58,750 nt of DNA, taken from assembly GCA_021162935.1 (NCBI GenBank), contig JAGGXR010000159.1, positions 1 to 58,750 on the forward strand. Direction: 5' to 3'. This stretch comes from Deltaproteobacteria bacterium. GTDB lineage: Bacteria > Myxococcota_A > Polyangia > HGW-17 > SLPX01. Positions 8,852 through 15,603 of this stretch are shown in pieces (within the stretch, counting starts at the first letter, position 1; each line of letters starts with the position of its first letter). The notes under the pieces are model-generated. The model did no database searches. It was not told the origin of the DNA and was given only the letters and a program-made list of their open reading frames with translations. Position numbers and translations under genes: made by a program.

Positions 8852-9403
8852 ATGTATTTTGCTTCTGGTGTTGCAGGGGTGGCCGTTCTCATTCAGTTAT
8901 TGTTCGGGGCTTTGCCGCCCTGGGCGGTGCAGCGTCAGCGCCATGGAGAATGTGTGGCACGGGCGCGTGCGCCTGAACTCCTTCATGTCAAGGTCGTCCG
9001 GGTCCGGGCCAAAACCACGTGGTGCCAAGGACGCCGTCGCCACGCAGGGCGGTCGTTTCGAGCCTGGCGGTACAAAGACCTGACTGTGCTGGCCCGGGTC
9101 ACCAAGGTGACCAAATCGGCATCCGGCCTCAAGGTGGGTGCCATGGTTCGGTTTTCCTATTCGATTTTCCACCTTTGCCCTCACATGACCGGGCCTGGGA
9201 ATCGCCCTCAGCCCAGGTGGCTTGGCCAAGGCGAGTCGGTTTGGGTGTTTCTCAGACACCGCAAGGGGAATCGGTTCAGCCTTGCGGCTGGGGCTGCGAG
9301 CTTCAGCCAGCATCAACCCAATATAGGCTCCTTGGCGCATTGGTTGCGCCATTGCGACAGGCTTTATCCGCGCCGTGGGCGGCGGCGTCCAGGGCGCAGG
9401 TAA
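8852..9403 (+). CDS. Small secreted protein of unknown function
   Basis: This 183-residue protein starts at an ATG with AAGGAGG about 10 bases upstream. An N-terminal hydrophobic stretch (about residues 1-27) looks like a signal peptide. The centre has alternating beta-type segments (LLHVKVVRVRA, LTVLARVTKVTKSASGLKVG, GESVWVFLRHRKG) and F-S-L-A-A-G-A-A-S-F, a pattern seen in uncharacterised secreted proteins of myxobacteria; I do not recognise a named family. The last 25 or so residues are unusually basic and overlap, in another frame, an esterase-like remnant, so the true C-terminus may have been altered by a rearrangement. It is a single gene between oppositely oriented neighbours. Confidence 0.6.
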   Translation: MYFASGVAGVAVLIQLLFGALPPWAVQRQRHGECVARARAPELLHVKVVRVRAKTTWCQGRRRHAGRSFRAWRYKDLTVLARVTKVTKSASGLKVGAMVRFSYSIFHLCPHMTGPGNRPQPRWLGQGESVWVFLRHRKGNRFSLAAGAASFSQHQPNIGSLAHWLRHCDRLYPRRGRRRPGRR

Positions 9404-9560
9404 CTGGGGCGCCGAGGATCTCGGACGGGACGCGGCTCAGCTCTTGGGCTGTGATCAGACTGCCGATCCGGTGGCCTGTATGCGGGTCAAGACTCCGGCT
9501 GAAAATTTTTCGATGCTCAAGCCGGCCACGGCAGCCTTCATGAAGGGACCGGTCTCATGA
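9327..9560 (+). pseudogene. Carboxylesterase-like fragment
   Basis: This frame, open after a stop at 9324, encodes AGNWGAEDLGRDAAQLLGCD and then A-D-P-V-A-C-M-R-V-K-T-P-A-E-N, resembling the helical segment after the nucleophile elbow in type-B carboxylesterases, where an A-x-x-L-G-C and C-L-R-x-x-x-A-x-x-L pattern is typical. The nucleophile Ser and the remaining 400 or so residues are absent and it overlaps the upstream gene in another frame. It is read as a gene remnant ending at a good terminator. A short unrelated protein cannot be excluded. Confidence 0.4.
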
Positions 9561-9573
9561 AGGGACCGTTTTT
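9551..9573 (+). terminator. Intrinsic terminator
   Basis: GGTCTC (9551-9556) pairs with GGGACC (9562-9567), with one T-G pair and a five-base loop, and is followed by GTTTTT. It sits at the stop codon of the esterase-like fragment and would end rightward transcripts from the small secreted gene before they reach queG. Confidence 0.6.
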
Positions 9574-9661
9574 CAAAGCATCGTGGACGGCCATCTGGAT
9601 GGGGGGCGGTGGAGCCCGAGTTGTCATGGGTTGAGGGGGGGCGTCGGCACGAGTTCGGCGG

Positions 9662-10792
9662 TCACTGGTCGTCATGGTCGTGCCCTGTCGAATCCGGATG
9701 CAGGGCGGAGATCGCCTGGGCGCGAACCAGAGGGTTGACGTGGCGGGCCAACGCGTCGAGAAGGCTTTTTGCTCCAGATTGCTTCATCTGGGCGGCAGCG
9801 GCAACGGCGGCGTTTCTGAGCAGTCGGATCGGGCCCTGATGCGCGAGAGCGGTGCCTCGTAGGCGTCGCGCCAGGCCTTTCGTGCTGAGGGCCGCCCAAG
9901 AGGTGATGTCCACCCAGGCGGACGGCCATTCGGACATGCTGGCGTCATGGGCAGGTTCGTCGTGCCTCTCGACGGCAGCTTTGTTTTTGGTCGCGTTTCG
10001 GGTCGTGAGACGAATCTGGGCTGCGTTGTGTGTGCAGACGAGCTGGCAGGTGTCACAGCCGAACAGACGGAGGCCGGCTTGCTGTGCGGTCGTGGTCGGA
10101 ATTTTGTCTTTCTGTTCGGTGGTGGCATAGGCCAGACAGGAGGCGATGTCGAAGTCACCGTCGTCTCGTAGAGCGCCGGTGGGGCAGGCGTCCAGGCAGC
10201 GTCGGCATGTGCCGCATGGGTCCCATGGGACAGGTGGGTCGGGGCGGAGCGGAACATCGAGGAGGACTTCGGCGAGGACCACGGCACTGCCGCATCCGGG
10301 GACGATGAGGTTGTGGTTTCGGCCGATGGCTCCAAGTCCACAGGAAACGGCCAGGGAACGTTCCATGAGGGGGAAACTGTCCACGGCGATGCGATAGTGG
10401 ATGGTCACGTCCAGGTTGCGGCAGGCCTGCTTCATCGCTTCGTCGAGGCGTTTGCGGATCCAGATATGGTAGTCCGGCCCGCGGGCATATCCAGCCACGA
10501 GGGCCCAGATGCCTTTGTCCTGCGGTATGGGGGGATCGCCCAGTGGGATCGGAAAAGCGACGGAGAGGATCGAGACGCAGGCGGGAACGGATCGGCGTGC
10601 ATCCTGTCTGGTCCATGCGGTGCGGGTCATGTAGGAAAGGTCTGGGTGCCGTTCGAGCCATCGTTCCAATCGGCTGGCGTCGACTGCGGCTCCGTCCGGG
10701 CGAGCCACGGCCGCTTTGCATGCGCCAGCAGACAAAGCCGCATCGAGAAGCGTCTGTTTCACTTGGTCGAGGTCAGTGGGAATCCGTTGCAT
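9662..10792 (-). CDS. queG: Epoxyqueuosine reductase QueG
   Basis: QueG is the cobalamin-dependent, two-[4Fe-4S] enzyme that reduces epoxyqueuosine to queuosine in tRNA. The 376-residue reading has the conserved AVDSFPLMERSLA segment with the catalytic-type Asp (D138) and G-L-G-A-I-G-R-N. The cluster cysteines fall at C193, C196, C199, C203 (CGTCRRCLDACPTGAL) and at C219, C246, C249, C253 (CDTCQLVC). The C-terminal 110 residues are helical and HEAT-like, as usual. ATG 10792 was chosen because family N-termini begin just here; the frame is open back to 10894 without a ribosome site, so the start is moderately certain. It is a lone gene, divergent from the TPR/PEGA gene. Confidence 0.93.
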   Translation of the reverse strand: MQRIPTDLDQVKQTLLDAALSAGACKAAVARPDGAAVDASRLERWLERHPDLSYMTRTAWTRQDARRSVPACVSILSVAFPIPLGDPPIPQDKGIWALVAGYARGPDYHIWIRKRLDEAMKQACRNLDVTIHYRIAVDSFPLMERSLAVSCGLGAIGRNHNLIVPGCGSAVVLAEVLLDVPLRPDPPVPWDPCGTCRRCLDACPTGALRDDGDFDIASCLAYATTEQKDKIPTTTAQQAGLRLFGCDTCQLVCTHNAAQIRLTTRNATKNKAAVERHDEPAHDASMSEWPSAWVDITSWAALSTKGLARRLRGTALAHQGPIRLLRNAAVAAAAQMKQSGAKSLLDALARHVNPLVRAQAISALHPDSTGHDHDDQ

Positions 10793-10861
10793 CCGAAGGT
10801 CCTGTTTCGCTAGCACGAGGGGCAGGATAGCATATGTTTCTCGTTCGCACAGCATGTCGCG

Positions 10862-10890
10862 TTGACAGGCGATTGGTTGGAAGCTATGTT
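10862..10890 (+). promoter_or_regulatory. Sigma70-type promoter for the TPR/PEGA gene
   Basis: Perfect TTGACA at 10862-10867, a 17-base spacer and TATGTT at 10885-10890. Transcription would start near 10897, giving a 75-base leader before the ATG at 10972. Confidence 0.65.
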
Positions 10891-10971
10891 GCAATAATAC
10901 GCGGGTAGGCGATGCGTATCGGTTTGGTTGTTCGTGAATCCGAGTCTTTGAGCGGAAGTCAAGGTGTGGCT

Positions 10972-12702
10972 ATGAGGCGGTTTTTTTTGATTGTGATGGT
11001 GGGTCTATGGTCTCCAGCGGTTCTGGCGGCCGGCAAGGCGGACCTGGTGAAGGCCAAGCGACTCTTTGTCGAAGGCCAGAAGCACTTTCTCAAAGGAGAG
11101 TACCAGAAGTGCGCTGACACGTTTTTGGAGGCCTATCGATACCGACCGTTTGCGGCGTTCTACTACAACGCAGCCGTCTGCTTGGAGAAGTCGCACCAGT
11201 ACGTCAAGGCGGTTTCTTACTTCAAGGAATATATCCATCTCAAGCCGCATGCCGAGGACGTTCCCCTCATCCACAAGCGGATCGCTGCTTTGGCCAAGTT
11301 CATTTCAGCCCAGACGAGTTGTTCAAGTGATGCACAATGCGGGGCCGGGTACCGTTGCGTGACGGGAAAGTGTGTGGCCCTGGGCACCTGCAAGGCGGAC
11401 AGCGCGTGTGGAGCCGGGTACAAGTGTGTCTCGGGGAGGTGTCTTGCCGCTGGTGTCTGCAAGGCGGACAGTGAGTGTGGGGCCGGGTACAAGTGCGTGA
11501 CGGGAAAGTGCGTGGCCCTGGGGGCCTGCAAGGCGGATAGCGAATGCGGGGCCGGGTACAAATGCGTGACGGGTAAGTGTGTGGTCGTGGGCACCTGCAA
11601 GGCGGACAGTGAATGTGGGACTGGGTACCGGTGCCAGTCGGGCAAGTGCCTGGTTGCAGCACCGCCGCACCGGGCTCCGGTGCTCCCCCCCTTGAAGACC
11701 AAAGGGTTGGTGGTCATCGACTCGCAGCCACAGGGTGCGAAGATTTGGCTCAAGGACAAGATGAAGCCTCCCATTGGACTGACCCCCTATCAGGGCACGT
11801 TACCGGCTGGGGATTATATGGTGCTCGTGGAACTCAAGGGCTTCAAACCGTCTCGTCGTCGCATCCACGTCACTCCATCGCGGATGCTGGATCTCTATTT
11901 CGCCTTGAGCCGTGATCTGTACATGGGGTGGGTGGAGGTCACCTCGAATGTTCCGGGGGCCAAGGTGTACGTGGACAACGCCAAGTCCGGAGCCGTCGGG
12001 CGGACGCCCTATAGCGGTTTCCGCAAGCCGGGACTCCATACGTTCTGGGTTTCCAAGGCCGGCTACGTGACCAGGAGGAAGGACGTTCGGGTCATTTCAG
12101 GCAAGACCCACCGGATTTCTTTTCGGCTCACGCGGGTTCGCTATGGTTGGGTCAACCTGGGCGGTAAGGCGACCAAGGGAGCCGTGGTCAAAGTGGATGG
12201 CAAGCAGAGGTGTCGGGCCCCCTGCAAGGTGGTCAAGGTAGCAGCTGGCGGACACCGTCTCACCGTGGTTCGGCCAGGCTACAAGACTCTCGTTGCTCCT
12301 TTCAAGGTGGAGCAGGGGCGGGTGACGGATTTGGCCGTGCGGTTGTACGCAAAGCCGAGTCGGGTGCCGGCCTACGTGGCGTATGGATTCGTCGGGGCGT
12401 TTCTGGCAGGGGCGATCTACAGTGCGGTCCAGGCCAAGAATCTGAAAGACGACTTGGATTCCGAAATCAAGGCGGGCAAACTCGTGGTGAGCACGGACAA
12501 ACGGTTCAAGCAAGGTAAGATCTATTCCGGGGTCGCCGACGGCCTCTTTGGTCTGAGTGCTTTGGTGGGAGCCATGGCTCTCTATTACCAGTTTCGTAAC
12601 ACGGGACCGAAGTCGAAGCTCACCTTTACGATTCACGGGGTGAGCATGACGCCGCAGGTTGGGTTGGGAACCGTTGCGCTTGGTGGCACGTTTGACTTTT
12701 GA
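10972..12702 (+). CDS. TPR / Cys-rich-repeat / PEGA envelope protein
   Basis: This 576-residue protein has a signal peptide (ending near AVLAA), a TPR-like helical region (about 22-110) with F-V-E-G-Q-K-H-F-L-K-G-E-Y, and five tandem 23-residue Cys-rich units (about 117-231) of the type C-K-A-D-S-E-C-G-A-G-Y-K-C. A PEGA beta-domain follows near L-V-V-I-D-S-Q-P-Q-G-A-K, with two or three further PEGA-like copies to about residue 460, and finally a membrane helix (about 467-487). PEGA domains are surface-associated in many bacteria. The ATG at 10972 follows AAGGTG; an earlier in-frame start has no signal peptide at its N-terminus. The FG-GAP gene follows after 22 bp, so they are probably one operon. 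The gene at 49917 has a similar TPR-PEGA-membrane plan. Confidence 0.85.
   Translation: MRRFFLIVMVGLWSPAVLAAGKADLVKAKRLFVEGQKHFLKGEYQKCADTFLEAYRYRPFAAFYYNAAVCLEKSHQYVKAVSYFKEYIHLKPHAEDVPLIHKRIAALAKFISAQTSCSSDAQCGAGYRCVTGKCVALGTCKADSACGAGYKCVSGRCLAAGVCKADSECGAGYKCVTGKCVALGACKADSECGAGYKCVTGKCVVVGTCKADSECGTGYRCQSGKCLVAAPPHRAPVLPPLKTKGLVVIDSQPQGAKIWLKDKMKPPIGLTPYQGTLPAGDYMVLVELKGFKPSRRRIHVTPSRMLDLYFALSRDLYMGWVEVTSNVPGAKVYVDNAKSGAVGRTPYSGFRKPGLHTFWVSKAGYVTRRKDVRVISGKTHRISFRLTRVRYGWVNLGGKATKGAVVKVDGKQRCRAPCKVVKVAAGGHRLTVVRPGYKTLVAPFKVEQGRVTDLAVRLYAKPSRVPAYVAYGFVGAFLAGAIYSAVQAKNLKDDLDSEIKAGKLVVSTDKRFKQGKIYSGVADGLFGLSALVGAMALYYQFRNTGPKSKLTFTIHGVSMTPQVGLGTVALGGTFDF
11320..11664 (+). repeat. Five 69-bp tandem coding repeats
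   Basis: Units begin at 11320, 11389, 11458, 11527 and 11596, each encoding 23 residues with four Cys. The first is the most diverged, and the later ones are very similar at the DNA level, so unit number could change by slippage or recombination. Confidence 0.9.
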
Positions 12703-12724
12703 GGGCGTGGGGCAGGAGATCAGC

Positions 12725-14095
12725 ATGAGATGGTTTGAGAAGATTTTGGTCGTGGCGGCTGTCCTGGTCGTGTCGAGTTGTGATTGGACGGCTTTTGATG
12801 ATCTCGCTCAGCGTGCACCGGTGCAGGCGGCCGAGCCTCCAGGTGGTCTCGATGTTTTCGGGCGTTCGGTGATCCCCATGGACGGATACGATGCGTCACA
12901 TGGTGGTCGGTCGAACCTGTTGGTTTTGGCTGGTTCGGGCACAGAAGCCGTGGTGCGTTTGTCCATGGATGGTGACGGGGCCTTTTCGCTGAAAAGCGGC
13001 GGGGAGCCCGACCCTTCGTTGGACAAGGAACCCGGATCCGTGACCGCGTTGGCGCAGATCCGTTCGGACGATGCCGATGCATCCGCGGTGCTCGTGGCTA
13101 TGGCAAGCAAGGGGTTGGTTTATAGTGTCACCATCCCTAAGAAGGGAGGCCCGGTGCCGGTGATCGGCGGCCTGATCAACTGGACGGACGGTAGCTGGGA
13201 GATGTTCGGGCAGGCTCTGGCCGTGACGGACATGGACGGGGACGGTAAGGACGATTGGGCCGTGGTGTCCTCGCAGAGTATCTATGTCTTTCCCGATGCG
13301 GACGATGGGGTCTCGAATAGCCGTGTCCTGCATTGTGATGCTTCGCATCAATGCGCCACTGATTGCGGCGCCTATCTCGGGGATCGTCCCGTTGCAGCCA
13401 TCGGGAACCTTTTGGGCGACCTGTCGCGTCCCACGCTGGCTGTGGGGTTGCCTGACGATACGGGTGGGCGGGTCGTGCTTATGTCTTGGTCGGGCAGTGG
13501 ATCCCTGCCGACCGGCGATTGCCGGGATGCCACAGACCTTGTGCGAGTGACGGTCGAAGCCCCCAATGACGCAGGGTCCTTCGGAATGGCCTTGGCTGTC
13601 TATGACGTCGATGGCGACGGCCGGGACGAATTGTTCGTGGGCGCGCCCGATCAGAGTCGCGTGTACGTGTATCAGGGCACGAGCGACGCCACTGGCTGGC
13701 AGATGGCTCTGGTTGCCACCATCGCTCCGAGCGCGGGTGATGCGGTGGCTTTCGGGTCCGCCATTGCGTTGGTGGATCTGGACGGCGATGGGGCGCCTGA
13801 ACTCGCTGTCGGCGATTCACAGGCACCCGAAGGCGGCAAGGTCGGCGCTGGTCGCGTCCACCTATTTCGTCTGACGTCGCAAGGTGGCATTGCAGCCGAG
13901 GAGTTGGGTGTCGTGGCGGACATGCATCCACAGACTCGGGGTCACTTCGGCAAGGGACTTGGGGCCATCGTGGCGCAGAGTGTCCAGCATTGGGTGCCGG
14001 GGACTGCAGGGGTGGCTCAGGAGTTGGTCATCGTGTCGGACAAGCAGGTCTATGCATTCCTCAAGACGGGGATCGATGGGGACGTGCGACCTTGA
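12725..14095 (+). CDS. FG-GAP repeat lipoprotein
   Basis: This 456-residue protein has a lipoprotein signal (V-S-S-C, acylated Cys at 19) and an integrin-alpha-like beta-propeller. FG-GAP calcium loops are visible as DMDGDGKDDWAVVS, DVDGDGRDELFVGAPD and DLDGDGAPELAVGDSQ. It is probably anchored in the outer membrane and used for binding. The ATG has GGAG about 6 bases upstream, and the gene starts 22 bp after the TPR/PEGA gene, suggesting co-transcription. The next gene, phaC-like, starts 72 bp later with two hairpins between them. Ligand and role are unknown. Confidence 0.85.
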   Translation: MRWFEKILVVAAVLVVSSCDWTAFDDLAQRAPVQAAEPPGGLDVFGRSVIPMDGYDASHGGRSNLLVLAGSGTEAVVRLSMDGDGAFSLKSGGEPDPSLDKEPGSVTALAQIRSDDADASAVLVAMASKGLVYSVTIPKKGGPVPVIGGLINWTDGSWEMFGQALAVTDMDGDGKDDWAVVSSQSIYVFPDADDGVSNSRVLHCDASHQCATDCGAYLGDRPVAAIGNLLGDLSRPTLAVGLPDDTGGRVVLMSWSGSGSLPTGDCRDATDLVRVTVEAPNDAGSFGMALAVYDVDGDGRDELFVGAPDQSRVYVYQGTSDATGWQMALVATIAPSAGDAVAFGSAIALVDLDGDGAPELAVGDSQAPEGGKVGAGRVHLFRLTSQGGIAAEELGVVADMHPQTRGHFGKGLGAIVAQSVQHWVPGTAGVAQELVIVSDKQVYAFLKTGIDGDVRP

Positions 14096-14106
14096 ATCGA
14101 GGGTGG

Positions 14107-14152
14107 CGCCCGGGCAGAGGTCCGGGCGTGATCGGCCCCAACTTTTGGGTCC
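14107..14152. other. Two adjacent hairpins in front of the phaC-like gene
   Basis: CGCCCGG (14107-14113) pairs with CCGGGCG (14122-14128). Then GGCCCCAA (14134-14141) pairs with TTGGGTCC (14145-14152), with one mismatch and a 3-base loop. The second ends four bases before the GGAGGGG ribosome site, so it could affect translation of the phaC-like gene. Neither has a T-tract. Confidence 0.4.
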
Positions 14153-14167
14153 ATGGGAGGGGAAATC

Positions 14168-15523
14168 ATGCCTGGTGACGTGCCGCTGATTCGGCACATC
14201 GATCCATTCGAAGATCCATATCTTAGCATGGCAGCAAAGAAGTCGCGACAGGAGTATCGCGACCTCTATCGGCGGATTTTCGATGAGTTTCCCAAGAAGT
14301 TTCGGGAACTGGTGCGTCAGCAACTCGATGAATACGACGATCGGGTGGTGGCGCTGCTCAGCGACCCGTGGGCTTTGGTGGATTGGGGCCGGGCGGTGGC
14401 CAATGCTGCCGACATGGCGTCCTTGTGGTTGGGATTCAGCCGAGGGATGCTCAATCAGTGGCACGACGAGCGGGCGAAGATGGAACTCCGCGAACCGTCG
14501 CTGGACTTCAAACTCGGCGAGAACGTGGGCAATACGCCCAAGGAAATCGTGTATTCTTCCGAGTTGCTCGACGTCTATCGATACCTGCCCACCGACACTG
14601 TCCATCGCACGCCCTTTCTGATGTTTTACTCGTGGATCAATGCCTATTGGATTTTGGATCTGACCGAAGAAGTGAGTTTGATGCGGCATCTCCGGGACAA
14701 GGGTATCGAGACCTTCATCACGGCCTGGAAGATTCCCGAGTCGCAGACCGGGCGGCAGGCCTCGCTCGACCGGTATCTTCGCGAAGGTCTCGCGGCCATC
14801 GATCGGGTTTTGGATGTGACCGGCCAGCAGGAACTCGGCATTGGAGGCTACTGCATCGGTGGCGTGGTGGCCGACATCCTGGCGGCTTTGCGTTCATCCC
14901 AGGTCCGTTGCCTGGTGAACTTGGCGACCGCGCTCGACACCATGGCAGGCGAGCAGGGGGCCGGGGCCTTCGGCGCCTTCACCAATTTCGAGATCGCCAA
15001 CTTACAGGAATATCTGGACAAGCACGAAGGAGGCTTTCCCAAGAAGGCGTTCGAAGAGTTTTTCGATAACGTGAAGCCCAAGCGAGCGGTTCGGTCCTTT
15101 TTTTCTCGCTATGTGTATGGCGACACGGCGCCCATGGACCCGATCACCTTCTGGAATCGAAAGAGCGCCAAACGGATCATGCCGGTCCACGCCGAATTCC
15201 TCCGTCGTATCTACAACGACAATGAACTGGCCGAAGGCACCATGTCCGCCATGGGACACAAAGTGGACATGAAGCATTTGACAGCGCCTGCCCTCATCGT
15301 CATGGCTGAATTCGATCACATCGTGCCCATGGCCTGTGCCCTGCGTACGGCGCACCTGATCGGGACGAAGCCGCAGGATCAGGACAACGTGGTGGTCCGG
15401 GGTGGCCATGTGCGTGCCATTGCCAATGCGCAGCTGAACAGGACGATTTCCCAGTTCTTGGCCGACAGGTTGGGTCCCAAGGATCGCAGAGCACCTCACC
15501 GGATCGTCGACCAAACTTCATAG
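14168..15523 (+). CDS. phaC: Poly(3-hydroxyalkanoate) synthase-like protein
   Basis: This alpha/beta-hydrolase of 451 residues has the PHA-synthase layout: a helical N-terminus, an entry W-I-N-A-Y-W-I-L-D-L at the start of the catalytic domain, and the modified lipase box GGYCIGG with nucleophile Cys229. The acid is Asp383 in F-D-H-I-V-P and the base His414 in GGHV. PHA synthases join hydroxyacyl-CoA units to form storage polyester. The length is between class III (about 355) and class I (about 580) enzymes. The start at 14168 has GGAGGGG 6 bases upstream. It converges with a phosphotransacylase-butyrate kinase fusion whose acyl-phosphate/acyl-CoA chemistry could supply or drain the substrate pool. 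An acyltransferase or hydrolase relative of PhaC is the alternative. Confidence 0.82.
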   Translation: MPGDVPLIRHIDPFEDPYLSMAAKKSRQEYRDLYRRIFDEFPKKFRELVRQQLDEYDDRVVALLSDPWALVDWGRAVANAADMASLWLGFSRGMLNQWHDERAKMELREPSLDFKLGENVGNTPKEIVYSSELLDVYRYLPTDTVHRTPFLMFYSWINAYWILDLTEEVSLMRHLRDKGIETFITAWKIPESQTGRQASLDRYLREGLAAIDRVLDVTGQQELGIGGYCIGGVVADILAALRSSQVRCLVNLATALDTMAGEQGAGAFGAFTNFEIANLQEYLDKHEGGFPKKAFEEFFDNVKPKRAVRSFFSRYVYGDTAPMDPITFWNRKSAKRIMPVHAEFLRRIYNDNELAEGTMSAMGHKVDMKHLTAPALIVMAEFDHIVPMACALRTAHLIGTKPQDQDNVVVRGGHVRAIANAQLNRTISQFLADRLGPKDRRAPHRIVDQTS

Positions 15524-15603
15524 CAGCCTTCCGTCGTCTGCTCATCTGTGCGATTCGGTCGACCTGGGGCGCCAGATTTTGAACACCTTTCTTGGGCTCC
15601 TGC

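Noticed and set aside
14107-14128. Intrinsic terminator between the FG-GAP and phaC-like genes
   Set aside because: The 7-bp stem is not followed by a T-tract, so it is listed only as a hairpin.
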